A DNA stretch of 64,000 nt from Congeria kusceri (GCA_027627225.1 CM051029.1:20190356-20254355); one strand, 5' to 3'. Positions 25,419-37,407 are shown, counted from the first letter of the stretch. The notes: generated by a model from the sequence alone, not told the origin. Made by a program: numbers and translations.

Positions 25419-26683
25419 TTGTAATAACTTTCAACCCCTCTACATTGTAAAAAGCAACATAATTCATGGTTCTAGATGATCTGTTTTTATTTAAGCTACT
25501 CTTTCTTTTTTCTAAAGAGCCTTACAGTACATTGAAACTGTTTTAGTGTTTAATACAAACTGCTATCTTGCACATCGCTTGCTTACTCTTGTCTGTATTT
25601 ACAAAGTTAGCATCGCATCTGTATAGACATAAGTTTCATCTTTTCAACGCCTAGTTTTATATGAATCTTTGGGTATTTATGATTAAAACAGATTTCAAAA
25701 GAAAAATACTTATAATTTTAAGATTCATACGAATCATTCAAATAGACTATTGGGAAGTAAAATATAATTTGAAATGAAAGTTGAAAAATTTAAGCATAGA
25801 TCGTTCTGCCAAAAATATTTTAACGGTGGCGCCATTTGTCCGGCAGAAATAAATAAACGGTGGTTTCCCTTAGACGTGAATTTGCTAGTGTTGAAATACC
25901 GAAATCCCCATAATAACCGAAATCCGCTTAGGCCGATAAAGGTATCTGAGCTTATATATTTTATGTTGAAATAACGGTATTTAAGTATCTGAATGAAATG
26001 ATTATGAGATTGATTCAAGCCAAACATGTATGACTTTCGCATCATCCTTGTTTACGGGAAAATCGTTCTGAGCTTTGGTTAATTATTACTAATTAGCCTT
26101 ATATGGTACCACAAGTTCCTTTATATTACGTATTTGCAACGCTTATTTAATAATAGAAGTGTTACTTAATCATTATGTATTATATTGTCTGAAAATAAGT
26201 TATGTTTACCATCATCGCGAAGTAGAATATTGTGATATGTAAGGAACTTCGGTAAATTTCGGTAAAATCCATTTCATATCATTTTTAATAAAAATACAAG
26301 GGCTTTCGGTAACTGGACGCTGAAAACGGGAGAAAGCAATTACAGATAACTCCACTCGAAATTACTGAAAAACTGTTAATTAACACTTACCGGTATTAAC
26401 CGTTAAAGTAATCAAAGCTATTCATATATATTCATTTATATAAAGATTTGCGACCGGACATATGTGTATCTTTATTCAGTCGCAACTGCAGTCGTTACTC
26501 GTTACGACTGATCAGATCACTTGAATGGTGAAAGGCTTACATAAGTTAACAGAAGTTCCTTTAATTGATTAATGCACAACATCATATTGACCGTACGAAA
26601 GTTATGCACACATATGAATTATGACATAAACATTTTCATCTTAAATTGATTTTATCCTGCTACTGTTTGTTTGGAGTAGTAGC

Positions 26684-26847
26684 AGGATACAAATAAAATA
26701 CGCGGTATGTAACGGGAAGGAGAAACTTTGTCCGGTTCGGCCTGAAAACAAAAATAGGACTTGCTAAAGCGCTTCCTATTTTCATTTTCTTAGCTTCACT
26801 GGATAAACTAAGCTTCCCGGCATGAACCATGTAATCTCTATGTATAC
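26684..26847. mobile_element. palindromic MITE-like element, copy 1
   Basis: The outer arms (ACGGGAAGGAGAAACTTTGTC and its counterpart ending CTTCCCGGCATGAACC) are inverted relative to each other. An inner pair, AAAATAGGACTTGC/GCTTCCTATTTT, flanks a centre CTAAAGC. A closely related copy with the same order lies at 51833-52005. An additional inverted pair, TATCCTGCTAC at 26653-26663 and GTAGCAGGATA near 26680-26690, borders it on the left. Confidence 0.6.
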
Positions 26848-27557
26848 TTTTGAAATGCATTTATATTACTTTTAACCAAAAAAAGAAAGGGATTTCCGTA
26901 ACCGCAAACTAAAAACAAGGGAGAGAAATGACATGGTTCCGAGGGTTATTACCGTAATCCCCTTATACGATAAATATTACAGTAAAATAAATACAATATA
27001 TGCATACATTTCACTTTTAAGTGACTTTTATGACTGCAATTGATAGTACATACTACTTAAATTGTACCAACATACAAACGGATTTTGATGGATTTCTGTA
27101 ACAATGGGGGTTTGGGTAATTCTACATACCGATTTAATACATTCGTGTGATGGAAATCGCGCCATCTATATTCTTTTTTTTGGCAGGACGGTCCATCATA
27201 CTTTTTTACAATTAAACTTTCAAATTCTGTCTATGTTTCAGTATTAATCGTAAATGAGTTGTATACATTCATCAAATCTAAATATTTATCGTCTTCAATC
27301 GTACCTTCTTGAAGACATCTGATTAATATTTTATGTGATATCAGGCATTTAAAAAAAAAATCGACAGAGCATTACATGACAAGACTACCAGGCAAGTTAC
27401 ATGGAATATATAACTTCGACAACATATTACCGATATTGCAACGCATGACACTGACATATGGGAACACAAAATCTGACAGTTTCAGGCTAGAAGGAAGAAA
27501 CTACGACATGGAACTATAAGATGTTGTACCATGTAGAAAGTTGAAAAATACCACATA

Positions 27558-27634
27558 GGAAGTTGCAATGTGTAAGTTGGAAGTTGGGATGTAATCAAGC
27601 ATGATGTATTTTTGGCAGGATATGTCCTCCATAT
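27558..27634 (-). repeat. right copy of an inverted repeat pair
   Basis: The reverse complement matches 25342-25418. It includes TATGGAGGACATATCCTGCC and the CCCAACTTCCAACTT segment. About 2.1 kb lie between the copies with no recognisable transposase. Confidence 0.65.
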
Positions 27635-27659
27635 TCTGGGTTACTTTAAAATTAATGGT

Positions 27660-30600
27660 TCTGAAAATAAGTGCAGCCCTCAAATTTCAATTTTTATTAA
27701 CTGGTGTGTAAACAGCAATACATTTGCAGTAAATCACCAAAGCTTCAAATATGTATGCTGATCAATAAGACAGAACGGGGTTTTATTAGTAATACATGTT
27801 AAAAATCTACCAGAAACCGGATGCAGAAACTAGGGTAAGGTGTTTTCATCGCGATAAAACATCGAAAATAATGAAATAATTTATGGTAAAAATTGGTGAA
27901 TAAATATAATTATATTTGTGGTACTGTATATAGAGTAAAACACTGCTTTGCTGTTTTGAAAATGTGTTTCAGAGTTTTGATGTTACCATTGGAACGGTGC
28001 TATATCTTATGTTATCTTATACTATCAGTGTGTGTTTAGTTCGTCTTATATTATTAAGTTGTCAATTTATCAATACGCTTTTGGTTGTTATCAAAATGTA
28101 AAATTATCACATTGCGTACGTACATGTACTTTGGTTTGTTATCCGGTATGGTAAGCGAACGTTATTCATCTTCAATGAAAAGAATATATTTTACTAAGCA
28201 ATGCCATTGATTTCTATAGCAATTAAAGTACAGTTCGTGAGTTGTTTTACCTATAACTTAGGCCTACATCTATATTACTATTCCAAAAGCTTCCCTACTT
28301 GATCAACATTTTAATATCTGTGTACACGGTGCCATGTACATGTATACTTGTCAAATGTAAACAAATCATAGACTTGTCAGTTCTTGACATATTTTGGATC
28401 AATGCGGCATTATTTGTTTGCACGAAACCATCTCATTTTTGGACAATGTTAGCGTCTGACTTGAATAGTGTGCTTTACTATAAAACATTTCTTGAAAATG
28501 TATACTTCCAATACTTGTTTCTTTGATTTGGCTGTTTTGGCTTCAATGGAATTGTAAAAAGATGGTCACACAAATTAAATCAATGCACTTTTAGAATCTG
28601 TTCTCACATAAGAACGTTTATGTGACTCGTTGAAAATTCCTCTTCAACGCATTTGTTATGCTCTTGTTTTTCTTAACAGACTAATGGATATGACAGTTTT
28701 AAACAACATTTTATGAGGCTTATATTATACTAATGAAGTGCATTTTACTTACTACTGGTTAAGCGGTGTCGCAAAAACTTTTAATTGGAAATCGTCCCCA
28801 TACCGCTATTCACTGCCGTTATTTCCGCTTATTTCAAATCATCGTTGGCACAAAAGTATGCCAATCAATTTCGGTTTAGTTCCATATTTTACAACGGATA
28901 TCGTCTTTTCAACACGTTCTGCATTTTAAAACAATTCCAATTTTAATAGACTGTTTTAGCATAACAACATAATTAATATTTGACTTTAATGTAACGGACT
29001 TTTAAAGATACACTGACTTACAATTCATTTAATTGTTTTAATAATTAAAAATATTGCGGTAAGAATGTTTTAGCTTATTTTTCGTTAATCCTGCTATCAT
29101 AAATGTTGTTAAAAAATATGATTGCTGGTCTGAAAATGACATAAAATTCATTTGTAGTATTGTCAATACGTACTTAATATCGGCACATACAGTAATATTA
29201 TATGCAATGAACAATATATACTATTGAACACAATGCTATTAAAATATAAAACGTTGATCTTATATTAGTGGTCTATGTAAATTAACAACTTTCATAAAGT
29301 AAGGTTAAGCATATAATTATAATATACCATACAAGTAAAATTCAAAACATGACATTTAATAATCTCAAGCAATACAGTGTACAAACATATCAGATTATCA
29401 ACAAACAGCATCACATCAACATGTACAGATCTGATTAAATCTGTAGAACTGCTTCACTCTCTGTGTGTACTGTTAGTGTATTAACTTGAATGTAGGATAC
29501 ATTGTGAATGCATTTGCTTGTGAATGTCTACATAGTACATGATATTAGGTATGGACAACTGATCAGACTCAGCAACTGCACACATAAAAAAACAATATAC
29601 TAAACACGATAACTGTTTTAAATACGTATATACAACTTAACTCTAACGCGATAAGAATTTGAAATAGTATAGATAAGGCATATTAAAATCAAACAACAGT
29701 TAAACCCGCGGCGTTCATCCATTGTTAACGGTTTGAGCTATAATTACAAGATTACCGCATGCAGGTTATCTAACAATATCTTGAAAACCGGCTACATTGC
29801 ATTCACCTCTGCAGTGGGAAAGTAGCCCCATGCAATTCACGTGGTTTAAGTCATACATGTATGATCATAACATTCAAGACTTTTGTTCTCCTAGTTTCTC
29901 GTAAAAGGCTTGTAGTTCTCTTGCATGATTTTTGCATGGAGAAATACTTTCCTTTCTATCAGTGATGTATTTCAATGCCGATGGTCGTCTAATAAACCTT
30001 AACTACGAGTGTGTGGTATCAAGATTTCATGAAGACATTAATTAATGTGGTTCAACAAATTAAGAAAATAAGTAATGTTAACAACGCAGCATCAATTTAC
30101 TGTGCAAATTTACTTATAAGTGGTCAGAAACTGACCTAGTGATTTTGTGTTTGTTAACTGGTGAATGTATTATATCGTTCAAACTTCAAATACTGTGGAA
30201 CATGTTTCATAGACTGTCCTAAAAATGACATTTTCAGTTATTTTAAAACTGATATTAGTGTTAGAATTACAGTTATTCATGAAAACAATGGAACTTGGAC
30301 CAATGGACAAGAAAAACATTCCAATAATATGAATCAAAATTATAATTTTGGCCCGATTGTTAGTAATATTTACAAAATATTTAATTCTTTATGTCTATGC
30401 TATCGGTCCTAACAACCAGCGTTAATGTGTGTTAAAGTCATTTGTTTCGTTTTGACAACATTCGTATCATTGAGCCCATTACAGAGGTGCATGGTGAAGG
30501 CAACGAACGACAACAGAAATAATAATTGAGACTCAATATTTGAATATAATAGATGAATACACATGTGTTACTCTCATATATGGAAATACATATACAACAT

Positions 30601-31240
30601 TTATTTTGAGTAACCATATCCCTACGTTTTACATGTCTGGCGTTTAAAACTTACTTTACATTTGTTAATGTATTGACTTATATGATTAATATTTCAGAAT
30701 CCCACATACCCAATCATTGTAAACTATATCTTTTCACTTTAACTTAAACTGCTGTTAATGCATATTGGGATCCAAAACACAGAGTTGGAAATGTTCCCTT
30801 ACTTGATGCATTCAAATGTTAGTTTTCCAATGACAAGACTGTGTATTGTTTTACGTATTCGACAATATTAAATTATATGATACTAATATATTTTCTAGAG
30901 ACTAATATTTGAATGTTATTACACGGACTTTAGAAAATGCAATTTAAGATTAAAAGCATACATGCATAATAAAGTATGCATTTTTTCATACATTGGTATA
31001 CATACATGTTAATATTAAAACAAATGCTTATTAAGCGGTAACATGTATTAGCATATAATATAAGTTCATACGGTGTTCTATATAAGTCATCGTAACGAGC
31101 GACAGGACGAGAATTACAAGAAAAATATGTGTTAAAAAAAACAAGAAAACATATGTAGCATGTTCAGGATAAAAATGTTTAACAATTAAGTATAACATTT
31201 AATTGTATCAAAAATCCGCAATAAAGCATAGCCCCAGGTA
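27660..31240. other. AT-rich non-coding stretch
   Basis: No supported gene. Cytoplasmic exons of locus B would be expected here on the minus strand, but I cannot see one with convincing borders. The open frames at 28299-28526, 28738-28929 and 30161-30412 (plus) are unrecognised and look like chance. Confidence 0.4.
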
Positions 31241-31247
31241 CACTTAC

Positions 31248-31358
31248 GTTTAAATTTGTTCCTAAACATCCATAGCACAACTAAGATGACCGTCACAATA
31301 ATTCCGCCAACAGCTCCTCCTGCTACAGCTCTCTTAGACGGAGAAGCTCCGTTATCTA
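31248..31358 (-). CDS. locus B exon: intact transmembrane segment
   Basis: A 111-nt, 37-codon, phase 1-1 exon with acceptor GTCATTCAG|TAGATAAC and consensus donor AAAC|GTAAGTG. It reads DNGASPSKRAVAGGAVGG and then IIVTVILVVLWMFRNKFK. This is about 20 hydrophobic residues led by a Gly-rich turn and closed by a basic stop-transfer cluster, so the N-terminus is predicted outside the cell. Locus C has an exon of identical length and phase, and locus A a decayed one. Confidence 0.6.
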
Positions 31359-31803
31359 CTGAATGACATAAAACGGCTATTTAGAAGACAGTTATTACGA
31401 ATATGTTTGAACATGTATCAAAGGCAGTGAGTAAAATTTAGGATATTGCGTATCAAAAAACTAATTAAGCGATTTATAAATGCAATAAATAAAACAAAAG
31501 TTAGACACATAGCCCATTTGTAATAGCACGTGAAATTGTTCAAGAAAACATTTTCTTCGTTAAAGTTTGTATTTATTACATTTTACATACTGATTACTTA
31601 ATGTTGTTGTTTATTAACATAATAATTAATAAAATGGTGATAAAATGCCTCTATATTCAGATTCTAAAAACGTAATATTCATTTTTGATGTTTCCGTATT
31701 TTAGTTTATCTTCAATTTCAAATGCAAAAGTAATAAAAAAGGTTTCAACATAGAATATATCTTAACATAATATATGTAAAGAAAAAAACAACAACTTGCA
31801 AAC

Positions 31804-32087
31804 CAGATTTTGCTTGTGTTATCTCTGTTATTACGGTGGTTTCCTCTGATTTTCCAACTGAATTTTCCGTATACATCTTCAACTGGTATGAGGTCCCAGC
31901 GACCAATCCATTGATAGTCATCCTAATTTGTATTCGGACACACGTTCGTACGTCCAAGTTTCATAGGTGGGTCTTCTATATCCAAAACTAGATCATATTT
32001 TTTACATCTCTTTCAAATCCCGGTTTCCAGTCAACGACAACAGAACTGTCGGTTAACGAGATTTCTACCATACGAAATTGGTTTGGC
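31804..32087 (-). pseudogene. locus B exon: fibronectin type III domain, broken
   Basis: The start (DSSVVVDWKPGFERD) and the end (MTINGLVAGTSYQLKMYTEN, then SVGKSEETTVITEITQ) are plain FN3 and closely match locus A. The middle lies in a different frame (FGYRRPTYETWTYERV). Two compensating indels are therefore needed, and the uncorrected frame has TAG, TAG and TGA stops. The donor TCTG|GTTTGC keeps phase 1. The acceptor AG appears mutated (CTCAATG in place of a CAG). Confidence 0.55.
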
Positions 32088-32309
32088 ATTGAGAAATGTA
32101 ATATACACGATATGCCCATCTTTTCCCGGGCAATATTAGATACATGCAACATCAGCCCTCAATTATATTTTGGCACAATTTTTGCTATATGAATCTACAC
32201 ACACACAATGGTTTAAAGTAAACTTGATGATAAGATACTATGGATAAACAAAGATATAAACAAAAAGTATTTTCAATGCGGGAATAGAGTATGGAAAAAT
32301 AAAATAAAA

Positions 32310-32628
32310 TATACCCAATGCTCGAATGACATATGTCTTTTCTGTAGGGCCGATTTCAGTGTCCAACCTGACTTTATAGTTTGCAAAATCGTCTATATGC
32401 TGTTGAACTATTGACAGGTTTGAATGCAGTCTGTCTTTAGATAAATGAATTTGAAGGCTGCTGGTATTATGTAGAGTAGTCAATTCAACGTCTACTAGCC
32501 GCCGCCAAACATATGCCGATGCATCACTTGGTGGAGGATACACAATAATTGATTGATTCATTCGTTCTTCTAAATACGGTAGAAATCAGTGGAAAAAATG
32601 GTGACGGTCTCGGTGTGCCTTCAGTTAC
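32310..32628 (-). pseudogene. locus B exon: Ig-like domain (type c), deletion-shifted
   Basis: The phase-1 frame from TAACTGAAG|GCACACC reads GTPRPSPFFPLISTVFRR and TNES, then loses register. Compared with locus A, a stretch of about 14-16 bp is missing. The following frame gives IIVYPPPSDASAYVWRR, then LQIHLSKDRLHSNLSIV and DFANYKVRLDTEIGPTEKTY, with VIRAL before a plausible donor GTATAT. The Trp and the final Tyr strand are kept and there is no cysteine pair, as in the other loci. Confidence 0.5.
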
Positions 32629-32711
32629 AAAAGGAATTATAAATGATAATACAAAATATTTACATCGACTTTTAAAAATACTAGTAACAATCAAGTTCAC
32701 TTAATTAATAC

Positions 32712-33011
32712 ACAGACTCTTGATCTCATTGACTCGCACTTCTTGAGTTGCATTATGCGTGTTATTCCCTTTACATTTGTAGATTCCAATGTCAAATTCA
32801 TATCGTGCATTTACAACACTGACGGATATTGTGTTATTATGCACTTCGTTCAACAAACCTTCTGCATCTCGAGTATTATTTACGAGTGCCAGTTTAGTTA
32901 CGGGGTCACTGTCAGCTTCACAGAATAACGTTCCAGTCTGACTGTCGTTTATGGTAATGATTGAAGCAAAGTTTAACACTTCGGCATACAATTTACTTAT
33001 GTTGGCAGGAT
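32712..33011 (-). CDS. locus B exon: intact Ig domain (type b)
   Basis: Exactly 300 nt in phase 1-1. The acceptor is CTTTTGTAG|ATCCTGCC; the donor CTGT|GTATTAA is weaker than the GTAAGTG of locus A. It reads DPANISKLYAEVLNF, then IITINDSQTGTLFCEADSDP, then NTISVSVVNARYEFDIGIYK and CKGNNTHNATQEVRV. Cys in LFC and YKC form the expected Ig pair, and several N-linked glycosylation sequons are present. There is no stop. Equivalent exons in loci A and C carry stops at different positions, which shows the family frame. Confidence 0.55.
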
Positions 33012-33038
33012 CTACAAAAGTATTTAACACGAAGCTAC

Positions 33039-33276
33039 ATAATAGTGTCTGTTATAAGCTATGCACGTGTGCTCGCCGCTGTGATGTCTACTGACTGTGC
33101 TGATAAAGAAACTATCGGCATTTCCTATAGTATCAGGAGTCCAGGAATAGGATGGACTCGGTTTACTCACAGCTGTACATGTGCCTATGATGGAATGACC
33201 TTGGATCACCTTCAAATAGTTGGTATGGACATCCTTCTCACACGTTTGAAACTCATAGTCGGCGTGCCAGGGGTAA
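33039..33276 (-). pseudogene. locus B exon: Ig domain, frameshifted at its start
   Basis: The acceptor TTGTATCCAG|TTACCCC opens phase 1 as TPGTPTMSFKR and meets TGA. The neighbouring frame then gives the Ig core: VIQGHSIIGTCTAVSKPSPS, then YSWTPD, and later SRHHSGEHTCIAYN. The Cys-Trp-Cys pattern and the G-E-x-T-C ending are diagnostic. Only about 27 bp separate a possible donor near 33038 from the next acceptor at 33012, too short for a normal intron. Part of the intron may be lost, or the two domains share one exon. Confidence 0.5.
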
Positions 33277-33852
33277 CTGGATACAAAAAATGACATCCAT
33301 ATTATACCTACACTATGCTTATAATAAAGCACATGATCATAAACATGAAATATACCTATCGTGTTTTTCTTATATTTCATATAATAACAAGTCATGCGAA
33401 TAGACAAAACAGAGCATCAAATAATCATGGCAGTTGAAAAAAATTGTACTTGGATCTTGCATTAAAGCGCATTAGTAAAAAAGCAACACACACACCATTT
33501 CTGTATAATGTACCGCCAGAAAACCACATGTTTTAAAATATCCTGTTTACTTGCATTTTCACGGAAAGTAAACGTTTTGGTTCAGTATGTTTTTATGTGT
33601 ATTCATGTACTATGCTTTGTTCACTGTATTTTCAATAAAGAGAACTTATTGATTCTTTCACTTTCATGAATAAAGCTGATGTCACTTTTTTTTTTCAATT
33701 TCTTGGAATGAAGGTGATGTAAAAATATTGAATTAAAATCAGTAAAACACTTGTGCACTACATGAAATTTAAACATATATATTGCAATCGTGTTAGATAA
33801 ATAAATTGTTTTTTTTCTATGATAATTTGGTGTCAACCCATGCTAAGAAGTA

Positions 33853-34397
33853 CAGTAAACTCCACTTGTAACGATATCGCTTATACAATATCACATATAA
33901 CGATATTTAATATATATTTTAATTGATATAACATCGGTTGAAACGATGTCGCATGTAACGAAGTTTCGGGTACAACGATGCTGTTTCCACGGCCCAGTCG
34001 CACATATTCCCCTTTTATTGTAGTATTTGGAGTCTGTATCCGTTGTGAAAAACAATGCTTTAGGTAATCATATGGAGTAACCAGATACACGGTCAGCCTG
34101 ATTGTATAATCAGTGTTGTGCTAATCAATCAAAACTGACTGTATGGGTGATTGATCGTATTAGAGTTTGATATCTATACCGTGACCATCGGTTGCTTCTG
34201 GCAGTATTTAATGACGTTACGCGCAATCAACATTATTATAAATGTAATGTGTATATGTAAAATGATTGGTGTTGCATATCTGTAATATACTTGCATGTCG
34301 ATGCTCTTGGTTGCCTATTTACGGATATAAAATATATATATATATATATATATATATTCTACGGTCTGTTTGATATCGTTATAAGCGGAGTTTACTG
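33853..34397. mobile_element. pogo/Tigger-like MITE
   Basis: The left end CAGTAAACTCCACTTGTAAC at 33853 is the near-perfect inverse of the right end (read inward, CAGTAAACTCCGCTTATAAC from 34397), and both continue with GATATC. CAGT termini and repeated TATAACGATAT words are typical of non-autonomous pogo/Tigger elements of the Tc1/mariner superfamily. A TA precedes the left end as the expected target duplication; the right flank reads AA, so that copy seems mutated. Length is about 545 bp with no transposase, and a (TA)n run at 34331-34358. It lies between the divergent loci B and C. Confidence 0.7.
34331..34358. repeat. (TA)n microsatellite
   Basis: About 13 uninterrupted TA units inside the MITE at 33853-34397. 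Confidence 0.85.
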
Positions 34398-34767
34398 AAA
34401 AGATATGTGCATTGTGTGTACACATATCAAAAAGAAGCTCTGTACGTTCTCGCATAGTATTCTGGGTAATAAAACTACTTTCTTATCTGCTCAATACCCA
34501 AGCTTACCACTTCAAATTTACAAGCAGCTTCATTGATTACGTGCTGTACATAGGTAATTATGTATTGTCCCTATGTGCAAAATGTTGCATTTATTTTTGG
34601 TTAAAGTTATCGCTCTTACATTAAATTACATAAGGATTGAAATTAGAGAATTGTAACCAGCACTCGTAAAAAATTAATTGTAAACGCATCTATAATCCTT
34701 ACCAAAATGTTATTAGTGGTAATTTCAATGTTTTATATTTTAATCAGTAACTACGAACAATTTCTGT

Positions 34768-35073
34768 AAAGGACAGTTCCACATTTATTGACAATAAGTT
34801 GTGTAATAAATTTATTGTTAATATTTAAAGGTTTGAAAAGCACATTATTTGTGCAACGTAAATCTTTGGACGTATTTTTTTCGATAAAAAAATTGCTACC
34901 TGGTACCTAGTAATTTTTTACCAAAAATATCATAAAATTGAAAATAATAATGTTCCTCGAGCAATACATTATAACAGACAAAAAGTGTCAATAGATTCTA
35001 CAAATTTCCGTTTTAAAATCCCATTTTAGAATGAATATTTTTCCAACCCCAAACTGTGAAACTGTCCCTTTAA
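34768..35073. mobile_element. short MITE with AAAGGGACAGT-type termini
   Basis: AAAGGACAGTTCCACA at 34768 and its inverse TGTGAAACTGTCCCTTT, ending at about 35073, delimit about 306 bp of AT-rich non-coding DNA. The terminal repeats are about 16 bp with two mismatches. The outer flanks share TAA/TTAA-like bases. No coding content. Confidence 0.6.
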
Positions 35074-35302
35074 AACCAGTACGCGATCGTCAAAAATAGT
35101 AAATAAAAGTGGTCGGGCATTAAATAAAGTGTGTGGCGTGCATTAAAAACGTTGCGGCGCTGCCTCAGAAACAATTCATTTTTTTAGCCTTAGGTGTACA
35201 TGTATTTTTAACGGTCTACTACAAGTTTGAGATATAAATACATTTGTAAAAAATAGTGTGTTATATACATATTTATTACTTCTTACCTATGCATTTAACC
35301 AG

Positions 35303-35520
35303 ACGTGTCTAAAACTGGGAATGTAACAGACAATGAAACCATAACAGTATGGACGGAAATGCCTTGCAATTGTTCTGCTTTAGGTTTGCCAACAGCGCGA
35401 TATTCCTGGGATCCTGGACACGAAGGAAATATTCCTACCTCGTCCAATATCACACAAGCAACAAATACGAGCAACACGTGCATGAAGAAAGAAAATGTTA
35501 CTGGCAAAAATAATTCCTAA
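35303..35520 (+). pseudogene. locus C exon: Ig domain
   Basis: After TTTAACCAG|ACGTGTC the phase-1 frame reads VSKTGNVTDNETITVWTEMP, then CNCSALGLPTARYSWDPGHE, then SNITQATNTSNTC. The first Cys, the central Trp and the last Cys are in Ig positions, and five N-x-T/S sequons are present. TAA at 35518 closes the frame, and no donor is seen before it, so the 3' border is damaged or I place it wrongly. It resembles the first Ig exon of locus B. Confidence 0.5.
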
Positions 35521-35722
35521 CTACACTTGGACTTACTGTGTATGTCTAGCTCAACATTGTTTAAAGGAATTTAAGGACATGCTACTGGCAGAAATAATTT
35601 TTTGTACACCTCTAACTACTTTGTAAGTGAAGTTATGATATAAAATGCTGATTGCTTGAACTAGACATGTTTCAACAGACATATCTTTATAAGCGTATTT
35701 CTGTGTCTGTATTGAATTTCAG

Positions 35723-35919
35723 TTAGCCCGCAAAATGTGTCAACAGTCTTCAATCATACCGTAGATATTAACCAAGTTCTACGGGGCATTCAAGACTGGT
35801 CTTTCACAATCTCAGGCTATGCCAGTAGTCGACCATCATCTTACCATGTGTTGGATAGCTTAACTAAAAAAAAACGCCGAAACCATGTGAATTGTAACAA
35901 CGTTAACATTGACATATAA
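35723..35919 (+). pseudogene. locus C exon: Ig-like domain (type c)
   Basis: The acceptor TGAATTTCAG|TTAGCCC, phase 1, gives SPQNVSTVFNHTVDINQVLR, then DWSFTISGYASSRPSSYHVL, then NCNNVNIDI and TAA. The F-T-I-x-x-Y/A-x-P pattern matches the later type c exon at 37087 (LTFTIKAYPEPN). A run of eight A near 35868 sits where a basic KKK stretch interrupts the domain, a likely place for an indel. No donor is evident. Confidence 0.45.
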
Positions 35920-36318
35920 TAAATAATAACATTACATGTATAGCGACAAACACCATGGTAGACAGTCTTGGACACAGCTTCAAGTCAAAAACACTAACTT
36001 TTGCTGTCGATTTTGTCCGGAATTTTTTTTTAAGCGACATTATTTGTTTTATGTGCACATTAAATCAAAGTTCATATAAATATACTTCTGAATCACCGTT
36101 GAGTTATTGTTTTAACACATTGCTATAAATATCTATACATCTATTTTAATTATTTTTTTAATATATAGTTCGTGAACAAGTATGTTCCTTCGTTTCATCC
36201 ATGACATCAACCAATGATGACACTTAGAAATAAACATCTGTTCGTCTCTCATTGCCCATATAATACATTCATTTCTACGAATAATACATTTCAGTATATA
36301 TTAAATTATTTTTTTCAG

Positions 36319-36535
36319 ATGCAAAAATCACTCAGGCTATGGACCATCAATATGTTGTCAACAACATCAATCTCAATGCTTTATGCCATTTGTCCAACGT
36401 TGGCAATCCACCCGCCAATAAGAATTTCCTCCATACAGGACATACCCTCACAATCGATCCTGCTCAATTATCAAATAATGGTGTTTACCAATGTCGTGCA
36501 GCAAATACAGTGCAGGCTCTGTCGGAGGCAAACTA
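36319..36535 (+). pseudogene. locus C exon: Ig domain
   Basis: The acceptor TTTTTTTCAG|ATGCAAAA, phase 1, gives DAKITQAMDHQYVVNNINLN, then ALCHLSNVGNPPANKNF, then LTIDPAQLSNNGVYQCRAAN. The Cys pair and the N-G-V-Y-Q-C signature are clear. The Trp is missing and the domain is shortened between the cysteines. TAG ends the frame at 36533-36535 without a visible donor. Confidence 0.5.
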
Positions 36536-36676
36536 GAACATGGATAATGTCAATCACATTTTTTTAGACGTCCAGTGAAAGTTTCAAAAGCTTTGTATTG
36601 AAATGTTAATGTCGGCCTGGATTTCCTACTAGTAAATGGCTTGCTTTTATTGCAGCAATAATGCTATTTTTTTTAG

Positions 36677-36982
36677 ATGGAGCAACAATTTAGAAAGTCT
36701 GTGCAGATATTTTAAACAGCGGTATCTTCGTTTTCGATCAGTATCATTCAGTCGAACTCATTTGTGAAGTGGATGGTGATACCTCACCGGTCGTCCACAG
36801 TATAAATGCAACAGGTGACAACACATCAATTCTTAACGGGTTATTAAATACATCATCTCATACCTTTACAGCTTATCTTTATCGAGGAAGATTTAAATAT
36901 GATACTGGAAGTTTAAAAAGTCTGGCACAAAATGCGCATAACCCAACTCAACAGGAGCAGCTAGTGGAAATTCTGATAAAAT
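36677..36982 (+). pseudogene. locus C exon: Ig domain (type b), stop near start
   Basis: A 306-nt phase 1-1 exon (102 codons) from TTTTTTTTAG|ATGGAGC to donor AAAAT|GTCAGT. TAG at 36691-36693 interrupts it after DGATI. The rest is open: VFDQYHSVELICEVDGDTSP, then NATGDNTSILNGLLNTSSHT, then AYLYRGRFKYDTGSLKS. It aligns with the intact type b exon of locus B. The second Ig cysteine (YKC in B) is replaced (LKS), so the disulphide is lost as well. Confidence 0.5.
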
Positions 36983-37086
36983 GTCAGTTTGAAACATATA
37001 CATTTATTCTTGCTTTTGCATGCGTGTATGTGGTTTGACTTTTGTCCACAGTAATATATTTCAATAAAAATATTTTTTCCTACAAG

Positions 37087-37407
37087 GTTCACCAAGAGCA
37101 TCTTCATTCGCACCTCAGTAACAACACTTTACAAAGCTTCTAACGATACAGCTGTACTCACATTTACCATTAAGGCTTACCCTGAGCCCAATATTGAAAA
37201 TTTCAATTGGTTCAAAAGCACCAGTGTCTACGAGGGTTGGAACATTTATTCCAATGACAGCAATTACCAGATAAAAGTCTCCTATGACCTTATGCACACA
37301 CAGTTTACGATTGTTCATGTGAAAATGAATTATTGTGGAAAATATACAGTCAACGTTAACAATCAACTAAGGTTCAAACAAAGAACTATTTTATATACAT
37401 CCGAAAT
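37087..37407 (+). pseudogene. locus C exon: Ig-like domain (type c), one-base shift
   Basis: The acceptor CCTACAAG|GTTCACC, phase 1, gives GSPRASSFAPQ and then TAA at 37119-37121. One base out of register the domain continues cleanly to the end: VTTLYKASNDTAVLTFTIKA, YPEPNIENFNWFKS, then YQIKVSYDLMHTQFTIVHVK and NYCGKYTVNVNNQL. The G-x-P-R start matches loci A and B. The donor is probably CCGAAAT|GTAAAT. A single lesion in an otherwise readable exon suggests recent loss or a sequence error. Confidence 0.5.

Larger units (their letters stand above)
31248..33276 (-). pseudogene. locus B: Ig/FN3 transmembrane receptor, degenerate
   Basis: A minus-strand paralogue of locus A with the order Ig (33276-33039), Ig type b (33011-32712), Ig type c (about 32628-32310), FN3 (about 32087-31804), transmembrane exon (31358-31248). 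The expected product is a single-pass surface receptor with its N-terminus outside. The type b Ig and TM exons are intact. The first Ig, the type c Ig and the FN3 exons contain frameshifts, and FN3 also meets several in-frame stops. There is neither a signal-peptide exon upstream nor tail exons downstream that I can recognise. Locus C lies divergently about 2 kb upstream, separated by two MITEs. Pseudogene is the likeliest call, but a mosaic of sequencing indels in a working gene is not excluded. Confidence 0.65.

Noticed and set aside
32961..33293. 110-codon plus-strand frame
   Set aside because: Antisense to the Ig exons of locus B.
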